Assembly: GCA_038210275.1 (NCBI GenBank)
Contig: JBBQWV010000001.1
Location: forward strand, 186,001 to 250,000
DNA: 64,000 nt
Direction: 5' to 3'
Origin: PALSA-1296 sp038210275
Lineage (GTDB): Bacteria; Bacteroidota; Ignavibacteria; Palsa-1295
A model generated the notes under the pieces. It ran no database searches. It had not been told where the DNA came from and was given only the letters and a program-made list of their open reading frames with translations. Shown in pieces: positions 42,343 to 51,332 of this stretch; positions within the stretch are counted from its first letter, which is position 1; each line of letters starts with the position of its first letter. The position numbers and the translations under genes were made by a program.

Positions 42343-43581
42343 ATGAAAAAAAGCTTATTTCTTATCCTGCCTTTAGCGGCACTGATCGTCGGATGTCTCG
42401 GCGATACTGTTGACGGTCCGCAGAATGTTGTGAAGTCTATTTTCCCTCCGGGGAAGGTCTATTATAAGTGTATCACGAATACCACAAATCTTCAAATTCT
42501 CTGGAATCCGCCTATCGTTGATACGCAGGCGAATTTCAAAGGATATTTAGTGGTGCTGTATAACTCAAAGCCTTTTCAGCAGCCTTCAGATGATGGCATA
42601 GATTCCGTTTCATGGCCGAATATCGATTCGGTTCAGGTTCCTGTGACAGATACGATGTGGACCTTCATCGGAAAAGTTGTGCAAGACCAACGATATACGG
42701 TAAGAGTTTGGGGAGTGCGAAATTCCAAACCCGATACATTGATACTCTCTCTTGGCTCTGCAGGGGTAAGTTTTAATTTTGATGCGAAACCTGTTCTTGC
42801 GCCAACGATGATCTTCGCATCATCAGCAACGCCAAACATTGTAAATATATTTTGGTATAGAAGCGCTTCCGAATCACAAGTAGGAATGTATGGCTATGTA
42901 ATTCGTTTTAAGGATACGACGCATACCAATTCTGTGCTCCAGACTTTTACAGCTCGTCCTCCGATCGACAGCAATAAGACGAGTCCGTATTATCATTTTG
43001 CGATCGCTGTTCCGCCGAATACTTTTCAGCCATACGAATTGCCCTATAAATTTTGGATAAAAGCGATCCGCAAAGATAGCATCGAAAGTGATGATTCCGT
43101 CGGCATCAGTTGGAGCGGTGCGGAGAGGATTCCTGTGGGTATTCTGCCGGTCAAACTTGATACAGGTATTATCATGGGAGCAATAGGTTTTGTTTATAAT
43201 TTAGTGCAGACCGATCCGAACGATCCGAATGTACTTACACAATTAAAAGTATCGTCGTCGAATAATACTATTGTTGTTGATGCATTGAATAATACAAAGT
43301 TTGTAAACCACGTTGAAAAAGATACGAATTTGACGCTTGATAATAATTTTTTTGCAGCGCCATTTCTTGCAAGTGATTTCACCGAAACTCAACTGACATT
43401 CGCTGCAACGGGTAGTGACAGAGGAGCTATTATTTATGCTCTTTTCAATGATGGAAATCGTGCGCGGATATGGTTTTCGAAATCTGATTCGACGGGTGGA
43501 AGTTATGTTCGTCCCGACAGGACGATACAAATCCAAGCAAGTTTTCAGCCAACATCCGCAACCAGGTTGCCATTCTTCTAA
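42343..43581 (+). CDS. Fibronectin-like lipoprotein
   Basis: A 412-residue exported protein. The signal sequence (LFLILPLAALIVGC) has a lipobox at LIVGC. Two fibronectin type III-like segments follow: one around TTNLQILWNPPIVDTQANFK and another around PNIVNIFWYRSASESQVGMY, each with the Trp/Tyr spacing of the fold. The C-terminal third is beta-rich and contains ATGSDRGAIIYALF. It likely sits on a cell-envelope surface and binds protein or glycan, but the ligand is unknown. The yraN gene follows 8 nt downstream. Confidence 0.78.
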   Translation: MKKSLFLILPLAALIVGCLGDTVDGPQNVVKSIFPPGKVYYKCITNTTNLQILWNPPIVDTQANFKGYLVVLYNSKPFQQPSDDGIDSVSWPNIDSVQVPVTDTMWTFIGKVVQDQRYTVRVWGVRNSKPDTLILSLGSAGVSFNFDAKPVLAPTMIFASSATPNIVNIFWYRSASESQVGMYGYVIRFKDTTHTNSVLQTFTARPPIDSNKTSPYYHFAIAVPPNTFQPYELPYKFWIKAIRKDSIESDDSVGISWSGAERIPVGILPVKLDTGIIMGAIGFVYNLVQTDPNDPNVLTQLKVSSSNNTIVVDALNNTKFVNHVEKDTNLTLDNNFFAAPFLASDFTETQLTFAATGSDRGAIIYALFNDGNRARIWFSKSDSTGGSYVRPDRTIQIQASFQPTSATRLPFF

Positions 43582-43589
43582 TATAGTAT

Positions 43590-43973
43590 ATGGAAGCACC
43601 ACAAACATTTCAAGCGCGCAGCAAAGCCACCGGACATGAAGGCGAAGAGGATGCCTGCAATTTTATTACGAACTTAGGCTACCGAATTATCAAACGGAAT
43701 TTTAACTACGGAAAAGTCGGCGAGATCGATATTATTGCAATGGATGGCGATCAGCTTGTCTTCGTTGAAGTCAAAGCGCGAACCAATAATTTTTCCTACG
43801 GCAAGCCTGAGGATTCTGTTGATTGGCGCAAGCAGAAACAATTGAAGCGCGTCGCCGAAGGATATTACCATATCAATAAATTGCAAGATCAAGCCTGCCG
43901 TTTTGATGTCATCGCCGTTGATAAGAGCGGCGGAAAATTAGAGATACGCCATCAGAAGACAGCGTTTTATTGA
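43590..43973 (+). CDS. yraN: YraN family putative endonuclease
   Basis: A 127-residue UPF0102 protein with a nuclease fold of the Holliday-junction-resolvase kind. Conserved elements are GHEGEEDACNFITNLGY, KVGEIDIIAMDGDQLVFVEV (the E-x-D / ExK catalytic residues) and the following KART. YraN has been linked to DNA uptake or recombination, but its exact function is unresolved. The length is standard. It is separated from ftsE by a family A palindrome. Confidence 0.93.
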   Translation: MEAPQTFQARSKATGHEGEEDACNFITNLGYRIIKRNFNYGKVGEIDIIAMDGDQLVFVEVKARTNNFSYGKPEDSVDWRKQKQLKRVAEGYYHINKLQDQACRFDVIAVDKSGGKLEIRHQKTAFY

Positions 43974-43987
43974 TACATTTTTTAACG

Positions 43988-44102
43988 GTGTCATTGCGAG
44001 CGCAGCGAAGTAATCTCCTCATATTTGTCTGAGTACTAAATCCTACAATTCATTTAGGAGATTGCTTCGTCGTCCGCTGCTGCAGACTCCTCGCAATGAC
44101 AC
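43988..44102. repeat. Family A palindromic repeat, copy 6
   Basis: A 115-bp copy with intact ends GTGTCATTGCGAG / CTCGCAATGACAC and a shorter left arm (CGCAGCGAAGTAATCTCC). It sits between yraN and the ftsE-like gene. Confidence 0.86.
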
Positions 44103-44117
44103 ATAGACGACCAATCC

Positions 44118-44798
44118 ATGATCCAATTCCGCAACGTCTCCTATTCATATCCCGGTTCAAAAAAGCTAATATTAGATAGCGCTTCTTTCGGTATTAGCAA
44201 AGGCGATTTCGCCGTCATCAAAGGAACTACGGGCGCCGGAAAATCAACGATTCTTCAACTTCTGACAGGTGAAGCAAATCCCGGTAGCGGCGAAATCAAC
44301 GTCGGTCCTTTTGAGCTTTCAAATATCAAGAGAAGAAATATTTCCACATATCGCAGAACGATCGGCTGCGTCTTTCAGGATTTCAAATTGCTTGAAGAAA
44401 AAACTGTTTCGGAGAATGTTGCTTTTGCTTTGGAAGTCCAGCACAAATATAAAACAGTTTCAATCGCGAAGCAAGTTAGCGAAGCGTTGGAGCGAGTCGG
44501 GATGACAACGGAGCGAGATCAATTCCCCAACGAGCTTTCTCTCGGTGGTCAGCAGCGTGTGGCGATAGCCCGCGCTTTGGTGACAGAGCCGCTCATTCTT
44601 CTTGCCGATGGAGCGACGGCACAGCTTGACGATGAAACAGCCGAGGGCATTTTCGGATTGCTTGCATCGGAAAATCTTCGCGGCATGACGATCCTCCTGA
44701 CGACAACAACCGAGCATTCTTTCCGTTTTTTTCCCAGATCGACAAAATACTTCCAATTGAATGCCGGAAAAGTGGACGCTTTTTTGCCCATATTCTGA
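44118..44798 (+). CDS. ftsE: FtsE-like ABC ATPase with altered active site
   Basis: A 226-residue ABC-type ATP-binding protein most like FtsE, the cytoplasmic partner of FtsX in cell-wall hydrolase activation at the septum. Walker A is normal (GTTGAGKST, residues 36-44). The signature reads LSLGGQQR (residues 140-147) instead of LSGGEQQR. Walker B reads LLADGATAQLD, with Gly165 where the catalytic Glu normally stands. These changes suggest weak or absent ATP hydrolysis. No ftsX gene is adjacent. The gene is flanked on both sides by family A palindromes. Confidence 0.85.
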   Translation: MIQFRNVSYSYPGSKKLILDSASFGISKGDFAVIKGTTGAGKSTILQLLTGEANPGSGEINVGPFELSNIKRRNISTYRRTIGCVFQDFKLLEEKTVSENVAFALEVQHKYKTVSIAKQVSEALERVGMTTERDQFPNELSLGGQQRVAIARALVTEPLILLADGATAQLDDETAEGIFGLLASENLRGMTILLTTTTEHSFRFFPRSTKYFQLNAGKVDAFLPIF

Positions 44799-44851
44799 GG
44801 AGTTATCACTTCGGGTTCGGATGTTATAGGGTATATTAGATAATACCAAAA

Positions 44852-44985
44852 TGTCATTGCGAGGTGCGCGTTAGTGCGAACGAAGCAATCTAAATTATTA
44901 AGGTTTGTTCTACTCTTGAGATTTTTAGATTGCCCTGCCTCGGCGGGAAAGCACGTCGTCGGCAAGTGGCAGACTCGCAATGACG
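44852..44985. repeat. Family A palindromic repeat, copy 7
   Basis: A 134-bp copy with ends TGTCATTGCGAG / CTCGCAATGACG. The left arm has GCGCGTTAGTGCGAACGAAG and the inner arms are CAATCTAAA / TTTTTAGATTG. It belongs to the same sub-type as copy 8. Confidence 0.85.
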
Positions 44986-45012
44986 TTGTGAGAAGATGAT
45001 TTACACATTAAT

Positions 45013-45486
45013 ATGTCAAATCGAATCAAAGGAGATTCTTCGGGAAACGGACTTCGGGTGGGGATCGTCGTCAGCCGCTTTAATAGTGGAATCACTGATG
45101 GCTTGCATCGCGGTGCGATGCGTGCGCTGATCGCATCAGAAGTTAGTGAAAAAAATATTGTGACGATCGAAGTGCCGGGAGCATTCGAGATTTCTTTTGC
45201 GCTTGCTCAATTAGCCGGTAGTAAAAATTATGATGCATTGATCGCTCTTGGCTGTGTGATCAAAGGCGAGACTGCACATTTTGAATACATCTCGGATTCA
45301 GCGATGAAGGGAATCGCTTCGGTCTGTGAAAAATACGACATCCCTGTTTCGTGCGGAGTGCTGACTACATATACCGAAGAGCAGGCAGAGAGCCGCAGCG
45401 GAGAGAATGAAGAAAATAAAGGAAGCGAAGCTGCGCTAACCGCTATTGAAATGGCAAATCTTGCGAAACAATTAAAAAGCAATTAA
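45013..45486 (+). CDS. ribH: 6,7-dimethyl-8-ribityllumazine synthase
   Basis: A 157-residue enzyme of riboflavin synthesis, forming the lumazine precursor from the butanone phosphate and the ribitylamino-pyrimidinedione. The substrate-binding VSRFNSGITDGLHRGA, VPGAFEISFALAQLAGS, and GCVIKGETAHFEYISDSAMK (catalytic His) are all in place. The C-terminus holds SEAALTAIEMANL. The gene stands apart from other rib genes, as is usual in this lineage, and precedes porZ by 22 nt. Confidence 0.96.
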   Translation: MSNRIKGDSSGNGLRVGIVVSRFNSGITDGLHRGAMRALIASEVSEKNIVTIEVPGAFEISFALAQLAGSKNYDALIALGCVIKGETAHFEYISDSAMKGIASVCEKYDIPVSCGVLTTYTEEQAESRSGENEENKGSEAALTAIEMANLAKQLKSN

Positions 45487-45508
45487 AAGAATAGATCAGA
45501 ATTTTTTT

Positions 45509-47812
45509 ATGACAAAAGTACGATTGTTGAAAGTCTTTCATAGTATTCTTGTTCTCGCAGCAGCAACTTCTTTTTCGCCTCAACTTTTTGCTCAACCTCT
45601 GCATCAAGGCGAATGGAAGACTTATACGGCGATGAATAGCATTACCGATCTTGCTGTCAACCGTGCGACGGGAAATATATGGGTATCCACTACCGGCGGA
45701 GCATTCCGATTGGAGCCAACCTCATCTGCGAAAGCTAATATACTTGCTCTGAGAAATTCTGACGGTTTATCCGATAACGAAATCACGGCTGTTGGTTCTG
45801 ATTCAACGGGGAATATCTATTTTGGAGGTGCTAATGGTACGATTGATGTCTATTCCGAACCCAAGCATTCGATCACCTCTATTCCTGCAATCGCCCTTGC
45901 TAACCAATTCGTCCGCAAACGTATTTATTCACTCTCTTTTTTTGCTCCGCGAGTCTATATTGCTGCCGGATTCGGACTGAGCATCTATGATGAATCACAA
46001 AATATTTTTTCTGAAACGATCACACATTTTGGGACGCTGCCCGATCAGGATACGGTCTTCGCAGCATCCGAGGCAAACGATTCTATCTATGCTGTTCTCT
46101 CCGCAGGAATTGCTGTCGCTGCAAAGAATGCACCAAATCTTTCCGCGCCTTTTGCTTGGCGCATTGTTTATGCTCCGAACCGCAACACTTTGAATTCCAT
46201 AACAGTAGTGCAAGGAAAAATTATTGTCGGAGGACCTGAAGGAATTTACAGGATTGATGGTGATAGCCTCAGATATATTTCTGTGGGCGATTCAATTGCT
46301 GTCGTGAGTCTTGCATCATCGGGGAGCAGTCTTTTCATTATTGATTCACGCGGAAATAAAATATGGACATCAAGTGACCGGCAAAATTTTTCTTCTGCCC
46401 CGTTGCCCGGAGATAATACCGAGCAAAATATTTCTGCCTTTGCTTTAGGAAATGGCGACGACAAAATTTTCGCCTATGCTATCGGCGGAGTTGTTCTGCA
46501 ATCCGGTAGCGGACAGGTAACGTCAGGACTTTTTCCGGAAGGTCCTCTAGTCAATGAGATCACCGATCTGAATTTTTCAGGGAGTCTCGGAAAACTTTTT
46601 GTAAGTCTGGGAAATGTAGGCGCTTCTTCTTTCGAATCACAAAAATCACTCTGGACCGGATTCGGCACGAATAACAAAGTGTTGCCCGGTGAAAATTATG
46701 TTACCGTTTTTTATGATAGCATTCGTTCCAAATTGTGGTTGGGTACTTATGGAGGCGGACTCTATGGTTTAGCCTCTGCCGATCCTGCTCAAATTACGAA
46801 GTATGGTTTTACCGAAGGTATTCCGAGTCTCGGTGGAGATGTCACTGGTTTCACGGTGATTGGAAAAGGAGCAATAGATAATCACGGAAATTTTATCACC
46901 ACAACGTGGGCTGGAAACGGTAAAGGTTTTGTCAAGACCACTGATGGGAATACATTTACGGCAACACAGTTGAACCCTCCGAACCAATCGTTTACATTCG
47001 GTGCAGCAGTTCAGGATATGGATGATATCTACTATATTGCAACAGTGAATAACACCTCTCCTCCGCCATACGGAGTGATCGCTGTTTCACCGGATGGCAC
47101 AGTTACACCGATCGCAGGAGGTACAGGACAGATACTCAACAGTCCGAGTGTGAATGCCTTAATTGTTGATCAGGATAACGGCTTATGGTGTGGGACAAAT
47201 GTCGGTGTGCAGGTGCTGACGCATTCCACTGACTTTACGACAAGGGCGCCTGTTTATCATGCACGAACATTAACGTTCGTTGATCAACAATCTGTTCACG
47301 CTATCGCAGTTGATGGAGTTGGGAATAAATGGATAGGCACTGATAATGGCATTTTCATTTTGAATGCCGATGGTAGTAGTTTGCTTGCACATTTTACCAC
47401 ATCAAATACACCGCTTATAGATAATACGATCACTGCGATCACGGTTGATACAAAGAACGGCGAAGCATATATTGGGACGCATAAAGGAATTTCGCGTGTA
47501 AGTTCGATATACCAGCAGGGTGCGACAGACTATTCGAAAATGTATGTGTTTCCGAATCCTATTATTCAACAATCCGACGATGCCATTACTATAACGATCA
47601 CCGGACTTGCCGGAGGCTCGACCGTGAAGATATTATCTGCTTCAGGAAGGCTGATGAGAACATTAGACGGATCGCAGCTTGGCTCGACCATTACTTGGGA
47701 TGGACGCGACGATTATAACAAAATACTTCCATCCGGTGTGTATATTGCCGCTGCAGCATCTCCGGTTTCAGTAAATTACGGACAAACAAAATTTGTAGTG
47801 ATTCGGAAATAA
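45509..47812 (+). CDS. porZ: PorZ-like T9SS component, double propeller
   Basis: A 767-residue exported protein (signal about residues 1-28, ending at LFAQ). The N-terminal propeller shows PorZ-type signatures: GEWKTYTAMNSITDLAV, NSDGLSDNEITAVG, GGANGTIDVYSE and YIAAGFGLSIYDE. A second propeller follows. The C-terminal domain (KMYVFPNPIIQQSD to LPSGVYIAA) resembles a T9SS sorting/FlgD-like domain. PorZ takes part in the attachment complex that adds anionic lipopolysaccharide to T9SS cargo on the cell surface. Four likely T9SS substrates or components are coded in this window. The fmdB-like gene follows after 5 nt. Confidence 0.85.
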   Translation: MTKVRLLKVFHSILVLAAATSFSPQLFAQPLHQGEWKTYTAMNSITDLAVNRATGNIWVSTTGGAFRLEPTSSAKANILALRNSDGLSDNEITAVGSDSTGNIYFGGANGTIDVYSEPKHSITSIPAIALANQFVRKRIYSLSFFAPRVYIAAGFGLSIYDESQNIFSETITHFGTLPDQDTVFAASEANDSIYAVLSAGIAVAAKNAPNLSAPFAWRIVYAPNRNTLNSITVVQGKIIVGGPEGIYRIDGDSLRYISVGDSIAVVSLASSGSSLFIIDSRGNKIWTSSDRQNFSSAPLPGDNTEQNISAFALGNGDDKIFAYAIGGVVLQSGSGQVTSGLFPEGPLVNEITDLNFSGSLGKLFVSLGNVGASSFESQKSLWTGFGTNNKVLPGENYVTVFYDSIRSKLWLGTYGGGLYGLASADPAQITKYGFTEGIPSLGGDVTGFTVIGKGAIDNHGNFITTTWAGNGKGFVKTTDGNTFTATQLNPPNQSFTFGAAVQDMDDIYYIATVNNTSPPPYGVIAVSPDGTVTPIAGGTGQILNSPSVNALIVDQDNGLWCGTNVGVQVLTHSTDFTTRAPVYHARTLTFVDQQSVHAIAVDGVGNKWIGTDNGIFILNADGSSLLAHFTTSNTPLIDNTITAITVDTKNGEAYIGTHKGISRVSSIYQQGATDYSKMYVFPNPIIQQSDDAITITITGLAGGSTVKILSASGRLMRTLDGSQLGSTITWDGRDDYNKILPSGVYIAAAASPVSVNYGQTKFVVIRK

Positions 47813-47817
47813 CTAAA

Positions 47818-48114
47818 ATGCCAAACTACGATTATCATTGTACTTCATGCGGTTATACCGAAGAGATCTCTCAGCGAATGAGTGATGCTTCTCTTACAAA
47901 ATGCCCGAATTGTGGAAAGGAAACGTTCGAGCGTATGATCACCGGCGGAGCCGGAGTACTTTATAAAGGCGAAGGATGGTATGTCACCGATTACTCGAAG
48001 AAATCTTCGGGAGGGAAAGAAAAAGATTCATCCGCACCAGCTCCGGCATCCACTGCAACACCAACGACAACACCTGCACCGGCTTCTGCTCCCGCTAAAG
48101 TTGAAAAGAGTTGA
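47818..48114 (+). CDS. FmdB-type zinc ribbon protein
   Basis: A 98-residue protein with an N-terminal zinc ribbon: YDYHCTSCGYTEEISQRM and CPNCGKETFERMITGG (two CxxC knuckles). It is followed by the FYKGEGWY-like element (LYKGEGWYVTDYSKK) and a low-complexity Ala/Pro/Thr/Ser tail of about 30 residues. The family was named after a formamide-induced regulator; function is generally unknown. It sits between porZ and the methyltransferase gene, all on one strand. Confidence 0.9.
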   Translation: MPNYDYHCTSCGYTEEISQRMSDASLTKCPNCGKETFERMITGGAGVLYKGEGWYVTDYSKKSSGGKEKDSSAPAPASTATPTTTPAPASAPAKVEKS

Positions 48115-48130
48115 GCGAAAAAATACTTGA

Positions 48131-48943
48131 ATGAAAAACGGAATCAAGGTAGTTCTCAGCAAAGTCGGTTTGCTCGCAGCAGGAAGAGTGGTCTATAGTT
48201 TTGTCAAAGGACTTTCTCCTTTAGCCATACAAACAGAGATTCGAAGCAGGTGGGGAGAAAATGAAATTCCTGTTCCTCCATCACGGCTTATTTTTTTGGT
48301 GATCGGTCATCGCTATGTGAAAACATTTCTCGATTCGGGACGGATCATTGTGCAAGTAATGGTTGATCAATTTCGCAGTAAGAGTATTGAACTATCAGGG
48401 TTTGCATCCATTCTTGATTTTGGCTGCGGCTGCGGCAGGCTTATTCGTCATCTCCCTTCGCTGACAAACGCAAAACTTTATGGATGCGATTACAATCCTG
48501 AATTAATTGAATGGTCGCAACAGAATCTTCCCTTCGCTGCATTTACTATAAACTCTCTTGCTCCTCCACTTCCGTATAGTTCTGAATTATTCGACATGAT
48601 CTATGCCCGTTCGATCTTTACACATCTTGATGAACCCCTGCAAAAAAAATGGATCACAGAGCTGCGACGCGTTTTAAAACCCGGCGGCTATCTTTATTTT
48701 ACAACACATGGCGAACAATTTTTTGACCGACTCTCTTCGAAAGAACAAGAATTAGTCCGAGGCGGAAAACTTATAGTATTTGAACCGAACGTTGAAGGTC
48801 ATAATATCTGCTCAAGCTTTGAACTCGAAAGCTACATCAGACAGAATCTTATGGAGGGATTTGCCTTCATTGATTATTTACCCGGTAAGCCGACTACCCA
48901 TCTTCAACAGGATGCGTATATTCTTAAGCGAGTAGAACATTAG
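48131..48943 (+). CDS. SAM-dependent methyltransferase, class I
   Basis: A 270-residue methyltransferase. Motif I ILDFGCGCGRLIRHL lies near residue 99, the acidic residue closing motif II in AKLYGCDYNPELIEW, and motif IV/post I FDMIYARSIFTHL near 155, followed by ELRRVLKPGGYLYFTTHGEQ. The N-terminal ~80 residues differ from small-molecule enzymes and resemble methyltransferase-11-like proteins encoded in polysaccharide loci. The acceptor is unknown. It shares a strand with porZ and may act on a surface glycan. Confidence 0.88.
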   Translation: MKNGIKVVLSKVGLLAAGRVVYSFVKGLSPLAIQTEIRSRWGENEIPVPPSRLIFLVIGHRYVKTFLDSGRIIVQVMVDQFRSKSIELSGFASILDFGCGCGRLIRHLPSLTNAKLYGCDYNPELIEWSQQNLPFAAFTINSLAPPLPYSSELFDMIYARSIFTHLDEPLQKKWITELRRVLKPGGYLYFTTHGEQFFDRLSSKEQELVRGGKLIVFEPNVEGHNICSSFELESYIRQNLMEGFAFIDYLPGKPTTHLQQDAYILKRVEH

Positions 48944-49020
48944 TTTTTCGAAACCTTACAGGTAATATATTGGTTTTATGCGGCTATATTGTTCATTCTA
49001 TATCGAAAGGGAAGAAAATT

Positions 49021-49227
49021 ATGAGAGAATCATTAAAAGACAAAATTCAGAATGCTATGACCGAAGGGTTTGAAAAAGCCCAGGAAGAAAAGATCAAAGA
49101 ACTTAACCGCCTCTCCCAAACCGGCAAACAAATATCCCGCAAAGACTATAATTCACGCAGCTTAAGCGAACTCTACAAAGAACTCGGACTTGAATACCCC
49201 ACTGGTAAGCCAACAGTAATGGCATAA
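49021..49227 (+). CDS. Small charged protein of unknown function
   Basis: A 68-residue hydrophilic protein. It is helical in its first half (KDKIQNAMTEGFEKAQEEKI) and ends with LSELYKELGLEYPTGKPTVM. A purine-rich AAAGGGAAG lies 7 nt before the ATG, and the gene is followed by a strong terminator, both supporting a real gene. The upstream in-frame start at 48970 would add hydrophobic residues without further support. Confidence 0.65.
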   Translation: MRESLKDKIQNAMTEGFEKAQEEKIKELNRLSQTGKQISRKDYNSRSLSELYKELGLEYPTGKPTVMA

Positions 49228-49242
49228 TTTTTTAAGTGAACG

Positions 49243-49268
49243 GAGCGGACTTTTGTCCGCTCTTTCTC
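49243..49268 (+). terminator. Terminator of the small-protein gene
   Basis: An 8-bp GC-rich stem GAGCGGAC / GTCCGCTC with a TTTT loop is followed by TTTCTCTTT, 15 bp behind the stop codon. Confidence 0.85.
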
Positions 49269-49359
49269 TTTAGACCATATATCAGCCTCTCCTTCTCTCC
49301 GTGTTATGTAACCATCCGAATTCGGTAATATCTTAATTCTAAAAATTTATTTTCAAAGA

Positions 49360-49484
49360 GTGTCATTGCGAGGAGCGCGTTAGCGCGAACGAAGCAATCT
49401 AAAATATCAAGCTTTGTTTCACTTTTGAGGTTTTTAGATTGACACGTTGTCCGCAAGAGTCCGCCGCGGCGGACTCGCAATGAT
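49360..49484. repeat. Family A palindromic repeat, copy 8
   Basis: A 125-bp copy with left end GTGTCATTGCGAGGAGCGCG. The right end GACTCGCAATGATG has mutations in the last bases. Inner arms CAATCTAAAA / TTTTTAGATTG match copy 7. It lies in the gap after the small-protein terminator. Confidence 0.84.
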
Positions 49485-49610
49485 GTTGCAATTTAGAATT
49501 AAGACACAACTCCGAACTCATTTAAGGAACAACTTCACCCTATTCTCCATTATCTTTATTGCTTTACTCTTTGATAAGCAAGTTTTTTTCATTTTTCGGA
49601 GATCATATCT

Positions 49611-51329
49611 ATGAAGTTTTCTCGCGTTATCTTTTCTCTTGCAACTGTATTATCTCTTCTCGGAAGCGCTCATGCGCAAGATCAGAAGAAAGTGCTCTTC
49701 GAAACATTTACGAACAGTTTCTCAGATGAATGTCCGAAGAATAATGATTTCGACGCTGCGTTCAGATCAACGATGAGTGCATCGAATGCGGCGAACGTCA
49801 TTCACCTCAATTATCACATTATTAATTATCTTGATCCGATGCAACTTGCCGGTAGTCCGCAAGATGATCAGACGATGAAGGTGCTTTCCGGTGTAAATAG
49901 CGGATCATTTCCGATTCTCTTCGGCGCTGTGGATAGAACGAATTTTCCTCCATTGAAGAAGATCACCCATACGACTCCGGGTGGAAAAACGGAATGGGAT
50001 CAGCGGATTGTCGATGAGCTAAAGATTGCTCCGACGGTATCCATCAAACTTATCAGCGCGCAAATAGATACTCTCAGTTCGAGCCTGTCATCGCGTTTCA
50101 TTGCCTATATTGATGTTACGAGCAGTGAAGCAATTGCCGATACACTCAGTATTCACTATGCAATTACCGAAGACAATGTTGCCTATGCTCAATGCCCGGA
50201 TACAAAACCTGTCGGACCAACGCATCATAATGACATCGTGAGATATATCACGCAGCAAGATTCCCTTGTCAATTTGAGAGGGAAGCCATCGGGATCGGTA
50301 AGTCACGTAACATACATTCAGGACATATCCAAAAAGAAAGGTTTTATTCTGAGTAATCTGAAGTTCATAGCATTTGTACAAGATCATAAAGACGGAGACT
50401 TTCAGGTTGTGCAATCGGCATTGCTTCAAAAAAACTTTAAGACTCTTTCGTCACCGCCGGCTTCTCTTACGCTTAATAGCGCTCTGCTGGATGGACAAAC
50501 AAAACAGCCCGGCGATCCGATAAATATCATCTTTGATAAAGTTAGTATTGACTCCGTGAAATTGGAATTCTCACCTGACGGAGGAACAACGTGGCAATTC
50601 ATAGCAAATTCACATGAATTTAATTATTACTGGAGTACGCCTGAACTATCGACAACTCAGGCAATGATTCGAATCTCCGATCTTTCGAATGGTAGTTTGA
50701 AGTCAGTAGAAAAAGGCATGTTCGCAATTCAGCATGCAGCATACGGTCTGATCGTTCTTCATCCGAATGCGACGGATACTGTTTTTATCGGCAAGAAATT
50801 TACGATAACATGGAATTCAAACGGGGTGGACTCTCTATACATTGATTATTCGAGTGATGGAGGGACAACATTTAAATCTACGTTAGCGCGGCTTCTTCAC
50901 GGGGAGAAAAGTTACGTGTGGAATGTGCCGACTACAACTGCGCCTACAATTCAAGGCGAGATCAAACTTCGTTCTGCCATAGCCGAAGCAAACGTTACCG
51001 TAGTGAGTGAGCAGTTTATCGTTGACTTTCCTGTAACAGGATCTGTGCATTCATCACCTGATGAATCCTTCTCAATTTCGGTCAATCCTCAACCTGTTAA
51101 AAAATCTGAACGGCTGAATGTGAATCTTAAACTGGATACTTATTCGGGAGTGGACATCGCTCTTTATGATCTGAGCGGCAAAAAAGTTTTGGCAAAGGAT
51201 CGCGTCTATTACGGAGCAGGAAATAACACTGCTGAATTACAATTGAATTCGCTTCCTTCAGGAACATACGTTCTTGAAGTGAGAAGAGATAATGGAGAGA
51301 TCAAAACATTAAAGATCGAAGTGCAGTAA
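49611..51329 (+). CDS. Omp28-like T9SS-sorted protein
   Basis: A 572-residue secreted protein. A signal peptide (VIFSLATVLSLLGSAHAQ) is followed by an Omp28-related domain (KVLFETFTNSFSDECPKNND, with the redox-like Cys and VIHLNYHIINYLDP). Two Ig-like beta modules follow (DSVKLEFSPDGGTTWQFIA and DSLYIDYSSDGGTTFKS). The C-terminal ~75 residues (VNPQPVKKSERLNV to LPSGTYVLEV) are a type A T9SS sorting domain. Export through T9SS to the cell surface is therefore expected; the ligand is unknown. A Shine-Dalgarno-like CGGAG is found upstream. Confidence 0.87.
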   Translation: MKFSRVIFSLATVLSLLGSAHAQDQKKVLFETFTNSFSDECPKNNDFDAAFRSTMSASNAANVIHLNYHIINYLDPMQLAGSPQDDQTMKVLSGVNSGSFPILFGAVDRTNFPPLKKITHTTPGGKTEWDQRIVDELKIAPTVSIKLISAQIDTLSSSLSSRFIAYIDVTSSEAIADTLSIHYAITEDNVAYAQCPDTKPVGPTHHNDIVRYITQQDSLVNLRGKPSGSVSHVTYIQDISKKKGFILSNLKFIAFVQDHKDGDFQVVQSALLQKNFKTLSSPPASLTLNSALLDGQTKQPGDPINIIFDKVSIDSVKLEFSPDGGTTWQFIANSHEFNYYWSTPELSTTQAMIRISDLSNGSLKSVEKGMFAIQHAAYGLIVLHPNATDTVFIGKKFTITWNSNGVDSLYIDYSSDGGTTFKSTLARLLHGEKSYVWNVPTTTAPTIQGEIKLRSAIAEANVTVVSEQFIVDFPVTGSVHSSPDESFSISVNPQPVKKSERLNVNLKLDTYSGVDIALYDLSGKKVLAKDRVYYGAGNNTAELQLNSLPSGTYVLEVRRDNGEIKTLKIEVQ

Positions 51330-51332
51330 TAT

